Shown here piece by piece: positions 10,114 to 21,845 of a DNA stretch of 64,000 nt. The notes below the pieces were generated by a model. The model saw only the letters and a list, made by a program, of their open reading frames with translations, was not told the DNA's origin and ran no database searches. Within the stretch, counting starts at the first letter, position 1; every line of letters begins with the position of its first letter. This DNA comes from Amborella trichopoda (taxonomy: Eukaryota; Streptophyta; Magnoliopsida; Amborellales; Amborellaceae). A program made the translations under genes and the position numbers. The stretch covers positions 1,085,579 through 1,149,578 of the forward strand of contig NW_006499728.1 of NCBI RefSeq assembly GCF_000471905.2. The letters are read 5' to 3'.

Positions 10114-10257
10114 GTAAGATTCCATTTTTATAGTGGAAAGGTGCCACATATTCATGCTAGAATATAAAGCTTGTCGATAGATATAGTAAGATTCCATTTG
10201 CATAGTGGAAAGGTGCCACGTATTCTTGCTATAGTAGAAAGTTTATCGGTAGCTATA
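10114..10257. repeat. Tandem duplication, 72-bp period, upstream of viral TATA box
   Basis: Unit 1 is 10114-10185 and unit 2 is 10186-10257. Both contain 'gtaagattccattt' and 'atagtggaaaggtgccac'. Duplicated blocks just upstream of the TATA box resemble a promoter enhancer duplication. Confidence 0.85.
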
Positions 10258-10329
10258 ATACCCTTGTATTTTGTTGATGTTTTAGGAACACGTGTTTTGA
10301 GTAGATTTGGAGTCGTACCGTCCTTGCTT

Positions 10330-11442
10330 AAGAATTTATTTTAGTTCATTGGAGGAAAACTGATCCATGCACAATCATCACCATTTATGAGGCTATAATC
10401 TTCAATCTCTTCTTCTTCTTTTGTTGATGTAGACATTTTATCAACACCTTCTTCAAGTAATAATAGTAGCTTCCTTTTAAGTTATGCTTTTGATAATTTT
10501 GGATTCTTCTGTTGTATTATTTCAACATATTCTATTACATCGATATTAGAATTTTGTGAGGAGGAAGGTATTGATTTCATATAAAATTTTTCCAGATCCA
10601 GGGAGTTATTTATAGCTATCCCACCATTTTATCGATATTTGTAGGCTTAACTCTAGGATATAATCCCATCTGTCCATATCGTCTTCTGAGAACTGAGATG
10701 TCCATTTAAGAATCCAAGGGACCTGATATAAGGCCATGAAGTATAATGATAGTATCTTTTTAAACAATGTTTATTGTAGTCTTAGAACTTTCTCTGTGAT
10801 ACTTGCATTTTTGTAGGAAGTATTTGGCTGCATAATCCCCATAAAAATAACCAATTTTTTAACCAGTTAGGGAATTCTACAAGCTCAGTTATTTTAAACT
10901 ACACATACCAAACTATGTGAATTCTTGGTATTTGATAGGTAAATATTTCATTCTAAGCTTTTATATATTTGAAATAATGGCAGAATTTATTTTTAAATCC
11001 TCTGGTATTTAACATACTTGGTTTTCAAGGATCAAGTCCCCAATATTTATAAGAGATGATCTCATGAATTTGGAATCTTGAGTACGCAATTTCTGCGTCA
11101 TTATTTCTATAGTGGTGAACTATCGTCACTGATCATGTTCCCATGAGTATGGCTTCATACCATTCTCTACATTTTTCTCCCATATTGGGATGCATATGGT
11201 TTTGTAAATATATTGCTACTATTGGTAGGATTTTTTGTTTTGTAATCATTTTCAACGACTATGAGTGGTATATAAGTCGTCTCAAGAAAAGAAGTTCTAT
11301 TGGCACTCTGACCAGGACTACTAGTGCTTAAAGGAGATTGCTGGGGAGATATATCAATCTCTTGAACTTGCTTTCTTATTAAAGCCCTTGGAGATGTTGA
11401 TGGTGTAGCCAGGCCTTTACCCGGACTGAGAACTATATCCAT
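10330..11442 (-). pseudogene. Pararetroviral region downstream of RNase H, broken
   Basis: The minus strand carries an open piece at 11442-11167 (91 codons, Ser/Pro-rich) and then interrupted frames down to about 10330, with short readable stretches such as WILKWTSQFSEDDMDRWDY around 10710-10650. The position after RNase H matches the extra downstream reading region of some endogenous caulimovirids. I do not assign a function. Confidence 0.5.
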
Positions 11443-11444
11443 TG

Positions 11445-12710
11445 GGTGATTTTAATTTTGCTTTCTCATGCCTTCCCTGCAAAAATTCTCGGGTCAAAAA
11501 GTCAGGAAGATGGTTGCTTTTACCATTAATGTGTTCAATTGTAAATTCAAACGCTGAAAGGGTACCTTGCCATCGAGCAAATATTTGTTTTGAGCCGATA
11601 TTTTTTACATCTTTTCCGGGATATCTTTAGCTGCCTTACAATCAGTACGAATAAGAAAACATTGATTTAGCAGGTCGCTTTGGAATTTAGTTACACAATG
11701 AACAATGGCAAGAATTTCTTTTTTAACAGTGGAATAGTTTTGTTGAGCTGGTTTCCAGGTTTTTGAAATATATCGAACCAATTGTTCTTGCTCATGAACG
11801 TTTTGTTTAAATACGCCACTAGACCTTGTTCAAAGGCTTTAGTTTCAATGATTTTAAAAGTTGTAGGATTAGATAATGTCAAGCAAGGTAATTTTTTGGC
11901 TTTCAATTTTAGTTTTCTGACTGCTCTACTAATTCTTTGGCTTTTTTAAACGTTGAAACAAAGGTTTAGCGTCTATAGCAATGTCCTTATAAAAATCAGA
12001 GATATAATTTAGGCAACCAAGAAACCGTTGAAGTTCGGTTTTATCCTTAATGATATCTGGGAATTTGACCCAAATTCAATTGCCCTATCAATGGGAATAA
12101 TCCTTCCTTGATAAATGTTATGTCCAAGAAATCTTATTTTGTTTGGAAAAAAATTATCTTTTTTGTTGATACCACCAAACCCAGCATTTTTAACAGCTTT
12201 TAAAAATGTGCTTAGATGTTTCTAATGTTGATCAATGGATTTGGAAAAATCGAGAACATCATCAATGTATACAATCATGAATTTGGTATAAGGATTGAAT
12301 ATATCATTCATAATATTTTGAAATTCAGATTGTGCATTTTTTAAACCAAAAAGCATAACGTACCATTCATAATGTCTGAAACGGACATTAAATGTTGTTT
12401 TATACCTATCCTTTTCTATTATTTAGATTTGTTAATATCCAGATTTTAAGTCAAATTTTGAAAATACGCAGGCATTTACCAATCTATCTAAGAGATCTAT
12501 TTTATTTAGAATTGGATACCGAATCCATCTTAATGCTTTATTTAATGGTTTATAATTTATAACCAATCTAGGGGCTCCTCTTTCTATTTCAGAAGCCTTC
12601 TCAACATAAAAGGTTGAGCAACTTCAGGGTGAGGAGTTTTTTCTGATAAGTTTTTTATCAAGTAATTCTTGTATTTCTTTTTTACAAATTTCAAGGAGCC
12701 TACTATTCAT
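11445..12710 (-). pseudogene. Pararetroviral reverse transcriptase and RNase H, broken
   Basis: The RT active-site motif YIDD is encoded at 12269-12258. Upstream are GAPRLVINYKPLNK (around 12575) and FGLKNA (around 12345), and downstream a connection region with FLGHNIYQG (around 12130) and QRFLGC near 12030. The RNase H region follows at about 11940-11450. Several in-frame stops and frameshifts interrupt it (for example within the finger/palm region near 12430 and just after YIDD). The catalytic Asp pair is retained but the gene cannot be translated as a unit. Confidence 0.85.
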
Positions 12711-13254
12711 TTGAATAGGCATTGCTTTCGTAGGTATTTTTTGCTCATCGAAACCTGATGCATAGGGAAGTTCAACTATATGTTGTTTTCTATTCTAAAA
12801 AGTACTAGGGACATCTGAGCGTATTTCTTTTTCAATGATTGTTTTGAAAGTACTGGAGATAGTAATTTTTCTTCAATGGTTTTATACTATCACCTCTTTT
12901 AGATAAAAAATGAATTTTTCCTTAGTAGAGACTTTATTCTTAATGTTATTTATTTCATGAACTCTAGGCTTATCTATGAAGGTAAATTTTACCTCATGTC
13001 CCTCAATGTTAGCCTCAATACTGGTACCATCAATTTTGATAGGGTAATGCATATTTAGGACTGGGTTCCAATAATAACTGGTTGGCTTTATCCTTTAACC
13101 ATAATAAAAAACAAATTTAAAACATGCTCCATTATTGCAAATTGCCGTAGCAGATAGTTTATAGTCTATTAACATTTTACTTCCGTCAGCAGTGTTTAAA
13201 ACTTTGGTAGTTTTACTAAAGTATTTTGTAGGGGCTAGGCCCTCATTTATACAA

Positions 13255-13300
13255 TTTAGATCTGCTCCAGAGTCAATAAGAGCAGTGCTTTGGAAACTAT
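13255..13300 (-). pseudogene. Pararetroviral aspartic protease motif
   Basis: The minus strand encodes ALLIDSGADL, the D-S/T-G catalytic motif of a retroviral-type protease, between the coat zinc knuckle and RT, the order expected for a caulimovirid polyprotein. Confidence 0.7.
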
Positions 13301-13788
13301 ATTCCTTTTGTACTACTGTTTTAACGATAGTAAACCATCATTGAGTTATGAATTTGTCTAAAAGGTTGACATATTCACAGTTTTGAAGTTTGCTTTTTTC
13401 CAGCATGTTACATTGGTTGAAGTTTCAGTGTCATTATTTTCTAGAACTTTAGGAAGTGTATCTTCCACTTCAGGTGGTAGAAGATTATGGTGATTTCATT
13501 CATCAAGTCATTGAATTCTACTTCAATATTTTCATCATAAATACCTTATGTTCTATTAAAAGTAGCAGTTGCCATTTCCAAGATTTGAACTCTAGTTTTC
13601 AGGGTTATCAATTCATTGCGAACTTCATTTATCTCATGTTTTAACTCAAGAATTGAAAGTTCCTTGATAGTTTGAGTTTTGTTTTGAACCCTTTTTAGGA
13701 TGTCGTGGAAACTGTATTATTCTCTTGTTGGTACGAGAGAAGGTTTTGGAGTAGTAAGTCTAGATGAATTTTTTGCCACGTCGATATA

Positions 13789-15440
13789 TTAAACCAAGGC
13801 TTCCTTTTTAGCCTCTGGGTTACTAATTTTATCAATCAGGTCAATGATTAAACTTTCCTCTTTTGTAAGAGTCTTTAGATTTAAACCATTCATATTAATG
13901 ATAGCCTTATAAAACTTACATTCGCAGGCATTACTAGGATTATCATCATCATCTAAATCAGAGTCAAAGCTAGTGAGGATCAAATCCTCATCATTTATTT
14001 CTCCAATTAAAATTTCTTCATCAGAGTTAGAAGAACTATCAGAATCATCTCTATTCACTAAGAGAATATGAAATAATTATTTTTTGATATCGTCGTTGAT
14101 TTCGAGCACATTGATTTTCTTTTTAACTCTGCATTTATTTTTATAATGACCTACCTTCCCGCAGTTATAATAATAGGTATATTTCTTTTCCCTTTTGTTT
14201 GAAAGAGTGATCTTGCATAAATCTTTTAGGAAATATTTGTTTTCTTCTCTGCGATTGTTTAAATTTTGACTTTTGTAAATTCTTGTATTTTTCTTTGTGA
14301 GAGGATTTAAAAGAGGGTAAAGTATTATACCCAAATTATTCACAAAAGTCTCCTAGTTCTTTCTTCCCTGTCATTCTTTGTTTTTTTAATTGTCTTCCTA
14401 GTTCTTTCTTTCCTGTCATTCTTTGTTTTTCTAATTGTCTTCAGAGTTTCAGGTCTGTGCACAAAAAAAGACATTCAGCACAGATTTCTGCTGATCATTC
14501 TCCTAAGGTATAAAGGGAATAGGGAATAATTCCTCCATGCTTATTTTTCACCCCTGTTTTAACCTTTTCAGCAAAAGATGGGGAAGTCTAGATATGAATT
14601 TTTACTTTTAATGATCTGCCTTACTATCTTTTCTATATAATAATCTAGAGTAGAAAACATCTTTATACCATTTAAAATGAGAAAGTATTGGGCAATGTAA
14701 ATTTGAAAACAGATCTTCTGATTTATTGGCTAAGAGAGTCGTACTTCCAACAAAGTAAAGGGTGATAGTGTAGATCAATGTATTAACTGCATCACCCTCG
14801 TCGACCTGTCCAGGACCGACTTCAGTTTTAATAATCCATTGTTTAGTAACATTTAGGATTTGATCATTTGCAGTCTCATCCTAAGCCATCCTGTAAGGCC
14901 ACATATGATAGTTTTGGCAATTTCATGATCTTTGTTTCACTTGCTTTACAAGCGGTGGCATACATTGTCATGTGTTTCATAAGATCAAGGATCTGATTTT
15001 CAGACAAGCCATCTATATTCCAATTTACAATTGACCTTCCTGAATATGACACAGAACTAGAAATAAGATCTTCTTCTATTTGGAGATCAACAGGAGTGGG
15101 TCTAGGATAACACATTCTAGTTTGGGCAACTGGCCTAGTTTTCCTCCCATAATCTATTCTGTTAAGATCGAAGCTTTCTATTTTAAAAGCATTTTTGATC
15201 TTAGAAATTTATTGGTTTGTATAATTCTGATCTTTTTTTAAGACTTGTAGCTCCTCGATGAGAGGTTTTCCCTTCTCATTAATATTCAGTTTTGCAAGTC
15301 TTTTGACTAACTCATCAACCAATTCTTTATTATCTTCTTTTTTCTTCTTTTTTCTTTATTCCTTGCAGACTGAATTTTCTTGCTTCTATACTGGGTGGTG
15401 GTTTGAATAATACTGCTTCCTTTTGAGATCCAGAATCCAT
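13789..15440 (-). pseudogene. Pararetroviral gag/coat-like region, broken
   Basis: A likely start codon is at 15440-15438 (MDSGSQKEAV). Readable pieces are 15115-14876 (79 codons, with NWNIDGLSENQILDLM), around 14720-14650 (NLHCPILSHFKWYKDVF), 14343-14077 (zinc knuckle, lysine-rich) and 14058-13789 (very acidic Asp/Ser/Glu stretch). The zinc knuckle near 14175-14145 reads YYNCGKVGHYKNKC: the first Cys of the expected CX2CX4HX4C is Tyr, so the finger is incomplete. Multiple frame breaks. Confidence 0.8.
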
Positions 15441-15499
15441 ATCAAAATATTGAGTTTTTAGATTCAAAGTTAAAACTTTCAAAAGATTTGGATCAGATA

Positions 15500-15830
15500 A
15501 GACTACCGAAAAAATCGAAAAGCAATTAAAATATATAAGACCACTTTAAATAGTTGATTCGATGATTCCTAATAAAGAATCGGTGAACCTTCTATGTCTG
15601 TTATCCCTTAAGCAAAGCAAAACATAGTTGTTTAACCATGTTTTGGTTAAGAGTTTGACAGTTATCTAGACTAAGTCACTATGTAGATAGTTAAAATATT
15701 TTCTTTTATGTTTTGCAACCATCCTTGATGATAGGAGATGGAAACTCTCTTGAGTTTCCATGACATAAATAAGTTTCTCAATAGTTTTAATTGAGAAGCT
15801 ACTTTTGAAATCAAAAGTCCTCCCCTTTTT
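15500..15830 (-). pseudogene. Pararetroviral movement-protein C-terminal fragment
   Basis: The minus strand from about 15820 decodes to a long nearly open run, including SSRMVAKHKRKYFNYLHSDL and LRDNRHRRFTDSLLG, resembling the C-terminal half of 30K-superfamily movement proteins of caulimovirids. A TAG at 15668-15666 interrupts it. The N-terminal part lies across the N gap or is absent. Confidence 0.55.
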
Positions 15831-15871
15831 ATAAACGTCTGTTATAGGAACTTTTGAGATGTTTCAATTTT

Positions 15872-15891
15872 NNNNNNNNNNNNNNNNNNNN
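15872..15891. other. Assembly gap (20 N)
   Basis: Twenty undetermined bases. The sequence on the right side does not read as viral coding sequence, so the join here is uncertain. Confidence 1.
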
Positions 15892-16931
15892 AGGACCCCA
15901 AAAGATCACTATTAAATTAGTACGGATCTATAGAAAAGTGAAGTCCAACACCCATGTGATAACTTTTTTAGAGATCCGTGCCAACTTTAATGATGATTCT
16001 TTGAAGTCCTACACACATAGGTGGGAGAGGGTCCAATAGGATCATTACTTAAATATATATATATATTCATACATGTTAGAGGGTTTTTCAACATTAAAAC
16101 AATATTTTCCGATGGATTTTTTATGTGCATCCTTAATTCTATATTTTTAAGGTTGCAATCTTATATAAACTTTTTCCTTTAAAAAATTGTTGATCCTTAT
16201 TAGTCTAGTGGGCCAACGATCCAGCCTCCAATCCGAGTTATAAAACATTACATCTAGGATTTTAAAAAGTTAACTGGATTGAGAATATTACCTCAAATAG
16301 TTGGAATAAAGTTTAAAACACTGTTTTGAGATTCAACCATGACTATTCGGACTCGCCGAATGGGCAAGACGAGTTTGCCTTGAATACATTGTACACGCAT
16401 TACTAATATGCCAATTTTTAACATGAACATTCAAGTAAGCTTTGGTTTGTATGCATTCTTATGGTTTATGATGGTGAGAGTTCGGATCCCTCTTTAATTA
16501 TTTGCCTTCCCTTTGTCTAAAACCTTTTCTTTTTTTTTTTTGTTCTTTTTTTTTAAAAAGAAAAGAAAAACTGGGAGTCAAATGCATCTGCCTTCTTATT
16601 GTTTAAACTTAACATGAACATTCAAGTAAACTTTGGTTTGTGTGCATTCTTATGGTTCATGTTGGTCGGGGTTAGATCCCTCTTTAATCATCTACCTTCC
16701 ATTTATTTAAACATTTTTTCTTTTTTTTTTCTTTTTTTCTTTTTTAAGAAAATCGGGAGATAAAAAGCATATGCCTTCCTTTGGTTTAAACAATTTATTT
16801 TTTTCCTAAGCCTGCTTACAAAATGGCATTTTAAGAGCTTACCACTTTAACCAACACACCACCAAAATTTATTTGTAAATAAAAGTATATTCTATTCCTG
16901 TATTATCTTTTTAAAAAGAAAAAATTTTGTA
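15892..16931. other. Gene-free stretch with partial family-A MITE end and a tandem duplication
   Basis: About 16075-16192 reads like the 3' end of a family-A relative ('aaggttgcaatcttatataa'). No gene is seen. A 191-bp duplication follows and is listed separately. Confidence 0.5.
16420..16796. repeat. Tandem duplication, 191-bp period
   Basis: Unit 1 (16420-16610) and unit 2 (16611-16796) both start 'aacatgaacattcaagtaa' and continue 'ctttggtttgt(a/g)tgcattc'. They share T-rich tracts and end in 'tttaaac'. Confidence 0.85.
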
Positions 16932-17275
16932 TAAGTGTGAGGCTCTAAACAATCAAATTAGGGCACAACTCAAAAAATTGTACTAGAAAATGTCGTTTTG
17001 ATGCTCAAATACCCTCATATTGACCATACCTCAAGATGCATGGACATAAGAAAAAAATGGATTTCAAGTTTTGGAAATAATGCATTTTGTAATGTATTTT
17101 TGGACCGTCAATTTTCAAGATTTTTATAGATCCACTCGATTTATACTATTTTCGAATTTTTAAATTTTATAATTAAAAATGAAAATATATTTTAAGGCTA
17201 TCACAAGGTTTTTCAGCATTGAAACCATATTTCTCGATACTATTTGAAGGTGCTGTTTACTTTGATTGTTTTGAA
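16932..17275. mobile_element. Family-A MITE relative, degenerate
   Basis: The 5' end 'gaggctctaaacaatcaaat' and the internal order (gatttcaagttttggaaata, tttttggaccgtcaattttc, atcacaaggtttttcagcat) match the copy at 37416-37812 in the same orientation. The right TIR is eroded. Confidence 0.75.
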
Positions 17276-17340
17276 CAAAAATCGAAAATGAGAGGCTAAG
17301 GATTTGAACAAAAATCATCAATGTCGTAAAAACAAAAAAG

Positions 17341-17343
<3 letters not shown>

Positions 17344-17373
<30 letters not shown>
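17344..17373. repeat. (TA)n microsatellite
   Basis: About 14 TA units, followed by a T/A-rich tract. Confidence 0.9.
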
Positions 17374-17375
<2 letters not shown>

Positions 17376-17399
17376 TTATTTTATTTTATGTTGATTTTT

Positions 17400-18935
17400 T
17401 TTTTTTAATTTAAACTGTACTAAAGCGAGTTATTCGCATTAGCCTGAATAACTCGGCTCGTATAAAGGCCGAGTAACGTGGCGAAGTGGATTTTTTTAAC
17501 ACCGGCTCAAAACAGATGACGAAGACGATGACCACGATGATGACGAAGATGAATATTTGCCGACCATTAAATGGGCACATGTCCCTTAATTTTCCACTCT
17601 CCCAAGACATAAGGGACTTCTAGTTTTGGCAGTCAAAATTGTTGGGCTTCAAGGGACGTGCTGGACACGAATGTTAAGTTTTTCATTTGATGGGATGGTA
17701 AGACTACGAGAGAGTGCTTGAAGTGGGCCTAGGAACAAGAGAAGCGCAAGGGGATAAAAATGCTTTCACACTCAACACTCATTACAAAGAAAGAGAGGCA
17801 GAGAGAGTCTTTCTAAGTATGTGAGGACTGGAATCAGGTTTTTGAGTGTGTAGGGGTAGCAACGGGTCAGCTATGGATCAGGTCCGGCTAGACTCATATC
17901 TGGATTCAGGCCTGAATAGATTTGAGTCTAGGTTTTGGACCTGGAATTTATATTTGTACCCATCGAGTCTCAGGTCCATTGTCACACTCACTATGAGTTC
18001 ATTTTTTTTTTTTTTATCATCATATACCTAAATTATTGGGAACAATGTCACAATCACCTGCTATTAGATTTCAAGCCATATGATTTGTCGTTTAATAGCT
18101 AAAGATGAATACTAGTTTTAATTATATACGACTTAGTACACCCAAATTAATAGGGCTTAAGTAAAGTATTTTATCTATAATAGTTTATGGGTACGAGTTG
18201 GGTCCAGTTGGACCGAGACCCATATAGTATTCTATTCGGGTTCAAGTTTTGAACCCTAACCTAACCTATCGGATCCAAATGCTAGACTCATACTCCCTGA
18301 CAGGTCCCGATTCAAGTTTGAGTCCATTGCGCTGTGAGTGTGCGTTGTGTGAATGTGCGTGTGTGTGAGAAAGAGGAGGTTTGAGTCCATTGCGCTGTGA
18401 GTGTGCGATTGTGTGCATGTGCGTGTGTGAGAAAGAGGAGAGAGAGATTTTCATTTGAAAGCCTGTTTTAGAGAGAGAGAGAGAGCTTTTCACTCCAAAA
18501 AATGTAAAGAGTTGAAAACTGGTTCTAAAGGGAGAGGTTTTCATTGCAAGAATGTGAGCATTGAAAAGTGGTGTGAGAGCTAAAGGGCTAGAGAGTCAAA
18601 TAATTCCACTTTTCGAATCATGGTACCCGCCGAATAGGAGGGCGAGGCGGGATTTGGACGTACTATATAAGTCAACAATCAACAATGGAACAAAAATTAA
18701 ATACAATTTTTTAAAATTCTACTAACCAATAATAATTTACTTAGGAAAATCATAACTACAATGAAAAACAATTCACGTGTTACAAGATAACAATAAAATA
18801 GAGTAATAATTCACCTATAAGTTACTACAAAATAATCAGGATAAAATTTTGACGGTGTTTAGATGTGTTGATTATTATTGAAAATATGTTGTTTCAATGA
18901 AGTTAATCATGAATGAATTCATCTATGATAATGAC
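17400..18935. other. Gene-free stretch
   Basis: No gene is supported. 17425-17480 holds a small imperfect palindrome around 'aactcggc...gccgagt'. 17850-18310 is a patch of GGTC/GACC-rich degenerate palindromic repeat. 18420-18480 is GA-rich. The short ORFs across these patches have repeat-like composition. Confidence 0.5.
18316..18441. repeat. Tandem duplication, 63-bp period
   Basis: 'gtttgagtccattgcgctgt' begins both units (18316 and 18379); both continue 'gagtgtgcg' and end 'gtgtgagaaagaggag'. Confidence 0.85.
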
Positions 18936-19197
18936 AGATTTATACAATGAGATCGATTTATTTTTTATATAAGATGGTCACAATTAATCTTAACCATGAG
19001 ATGTAAAATAAGGCAGCTGTATTTATTTTATTGATCAAGCTCAAAGTTTCGTTTTTTTTTTTTTAATTTTGTGATACACTAAGTTATCAAATTTCACATT
19101 GGATGGTTACGAGTAATCACATTTGATGGTTACAAGTAATTGTGACCTCGTTGTATCAAAGGTAAATAGTCTTATGTTATACAATCTCTTTAAATAT
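18936..19197. mobile_element. MITE family B copy
   Basis: The left end 'agatttatacaatgagatcg' with 'aagatggtcacaattaatc' mirrors the right end 'aattgtgacctcgttgtatc' with 'ttatgttatacaatct'. TIRs are about 50 bp and the element about 262 bp. It is the clearest copy of this family. Confidence 0.75.
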
Positions 19198-20886
19198 TAG
19201 TTTATCTTTTCAAAATTTGTTTTTACTATATTCAAAGTAATTTTTTGAAAATCCTATATTTTAAAAATAGCCAAAAAAATACATGAAAATTTTCAAAAAA
19301 TTTAAAATATTCCTTGGAATTTATTTGTAAAATAATATATGCACCAAATAATTGTTATCTAGAGTATATTGATTTTAAACAAGACCATCAATATCAGATA
19401 AAATTAATTGTCATCCAAATAGATCTTTATTTGTAAAGTAATGAGAATAATAGATAAAAAATATCTCATATATTATTTTTTGAAGTCAGATAGAAATTAC
19501 TGCCGCCAAGATGTCTTTTTCCATTTATATGCCAAATTATAGGCAAATTTGGTGATTTATTTGGGTTGAACAGGTAATTATTTTTTAGGTTTACATTATT
19601 TAAGGATCAAACTTCAGTCATTAAACATTTTTTATAATTATCTTTGGATAGTTCCAAATCATTCCTTTCTCTATTTGTTTGAGAAAATTCGAGCAATCCA
19701 CCTAACCAACAATCCAAGTCGAAGTAAGCTCTCTCTCTCTCTCTCTCTCTAGTATTCGCCTATGTGTGTGATGATAAATCCAAGTCCAATTAGTTTAAAA
19801 TGTGTCAAGATTAACTTTAAAATAATATAAGACATGCTTTCTTCTTCTTCTTTTTTGGCTAACTTTCTGAGTACAAGATATATGTATCAATCGGGGTGGT
19901 ATATTATAAAACTATTCACTTTTGATATCATTAAATCTGACAACACAAAAGTTATATAGTTTGAGAAATTTTATTTCGGGCTTTATGCTAAGTGTATGAC
20001 CTGTTCCTAACCAATCAATCTCACATTTAATAGTCTGTGACTTCCTTATATCAAATATCAAAATTGAATGATTTTATTATGTACATTTCTATATCAATTA
20101 TTATTATTAATTTTGTCTTCATCAAAGATTAGAATACATCCCCTTCCCTCATTCTGTCTCCAATAATTGTCAAATCAAAGAACCTCTTCTATAAACAAAT
20201 TATAAGAGCGATTATTTCTAAGCCAATTCATTGTACATAATATATTCTTAGTCGTTAAAGAATAGAAAAAAAACTATTAGCTTAAATATATAAGCGAGTC
20301 AACGTATCTTTAGATAATATTAGTGATCATGATGCTATCACTTTATTATGCAAGATCACCTGGACCATGCGAGAAAATGTTATAGTTGGTGAATAATAGA
20401 TGTGTTTTAGCATCACTTTTTATAAACGTTGTACCTTTTTCTTTTTCTTTTTTTTTTTTTTTTTTTAATTTTTTAATTTTATTTATTTTTTTAATTTTAT
20501 TATTATTATTATTTTTTAAGCTGACCCCAATTAATTGAAAAAATATTTTGGCGGTAATGTTGATGTATTTTTTTAAAAATAAAAATAAAAAGAGAAAAGT
20601 ATCTCATGAGTCCGCACTCGTTTCAAGGGATTTAGGGCCTAAAACACATTTCAAATAAATGTGAATCCATTTTTTGCTTCAGTTCCATGATTTTGGAGTT
20701 CCAAAAATTGTGCATGTATAGTGATATTAGAAGAATTGAAATTCACAATCTTAAGAAAACTACAAAATAATGCACCTTCGGTCTTGAGAATTTTTTTTCT
20801 CTTTTAGATTGATGAGTGTAGTGATACATATGATATACATCTATAATTTTAGATCCAAAGTCCATCTTTGAGTTGATTTTTAAGAG
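19198..20886. other. Gene-free AT-rich stretch
   Basis: It includes a (CT)n run at 19730-19752 and a long T-rich tract around 20440-20515. I see no coding signal, RNA gene or defined repeat otherwise. Confidence 0.5.
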
Positions 20887-21490
20887 GGGTGGACTTCAAT
20901 AGTTGCCTCCTCATATGCACCTAAACCCTACTTAAAAAAATATTTTACAAAATAAACACTAAGGTTATCTTGCAAATAATGCCTCTATACTAAGGTTATC
21001 TTGCCAATAATGCCTCTATAGGGGTACTGTCAATTGTGGTTGTTTATGGGTGGACTTCAATAGTTGCCTCCTCATATACACCCAAACCCTACTTACAAAA
21101 ATATTTTATGAAATAAACACAAAGGTTACCTAGCAAATAATGTAATGAGTGTAGCTAAATTTGTCTTTAGTCTAGTAATGACTCACATAGTAGGATGTTG
21201 TCCAAGAATTTTTATAATTTTATAAAAGATATTTAAAAATTAAATAAACTTTGTATATCTATACTATAGGAAAAACAATTTAAATAAGAAATCCAAACAC
21301 AACAATGAGTGTTCCCTCTAATAACACTGGGTTTTCCCTCAGTGCAACATCCTAATAAAGCTTAAAATGATCCAAGTATATGGTTTTTGTATCATTATTG
21401 AAAAATAAATTTTCATAAAAAAATGGCTCGATAGGTCATATTTCTAACAAATAATGTCTCTATAGGGGAAATGCCATTTGTGGTTGTTTA
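20887..21490. repeat. Nested tandem duplications (161-bp and 31-bp periods)
   Basis: 'gggtggacttcaatagttgc' starts at 20887 and again at 21048 (161-bp period). Inside unit 1 a 31-bp unit, 'actaaggttatcttgc(a/c)aat' and onward, is doubled at 20958 and 20989. A third partial block, 'aataatgtctctatagggg' with 'ttgtggttgttta', recurs at about 21449-21490. Confidence 0.8.
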
Positions 21491-21845
21491 TTAATTTATT
21501 AGGGTCGATAATAGTCTCTTTTTTTATCTTCCTTTATAACCTAATCATTTATTTTTCTTCTTCTGCTTCTTGTTCTTCTTTAAATCATTTCTTTATCTTC
21601 ATTTATAACTTATTATTTTGTAACAATTATATATACAAATCATATGTGAAAGAGAATTTTCTACAAAGCAAAGAGAGAAAAGACAATAAAAAAGTCAAAT
21701 ATGTCACGCCCTTTGCAGCTCAGCAACAAAAGCAAAGTCAAACCTTCTTTCTTTCCCCTTCAAGAGTTTTTAGTCAAGTTCACAGTTTCTTCACAATTTT
21801 GATTTTTGCAATTGATAAATTCCTTTACTTGCAGGGAAAATTTTA

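Larger units (their letters stand above)
9545..15871 (-). mobile_element. Degraded endogenous pararetrovirus (Caulimoviridae-like)
   Basis: Reading the minus strand from 15871 down, the order is: C-terminal part of a 30K-type movement protein, a gag/coat-like region with acidic tail and zinc knuckle, an aspartic protease motif, reverse transcriptase, RNase H, a further reading region, then a promoter-like block, leader and tRNA-Met primer site, then a second short copy of a coat-region segment. There are no LTRs, and the order is that of an integrated circular or more-than-unit-length pararetroviral genome. Every coding part is broken by stops and frameshifts, so it is an old copy. The genus is not settled; a florendovirus- or petuvirus-like affinity is possible. 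The upstream boundary is hidden by an assembly gap at 15872-15891. Confidence 0.85.

Noticed and set aside
9680..10300. Solo LTR of a retrotransposon instead of a viral promoter/leader
   Set aside because: No TG...CA borders (the end before the PBS is TTA), no partner, and the adjoining coding domains are pararetroviral in order.
17425..17480. Small hairpin around 'aactcggc...gccgagt'
   Set aside because: Short and imperfect, with no loop or context that points to a structured RNA.
18266..18544. 92-codon ORF on - strand
   Set aside because: His/Ser repeats are the translation of the 63-bp tandem duplication and GA tract.
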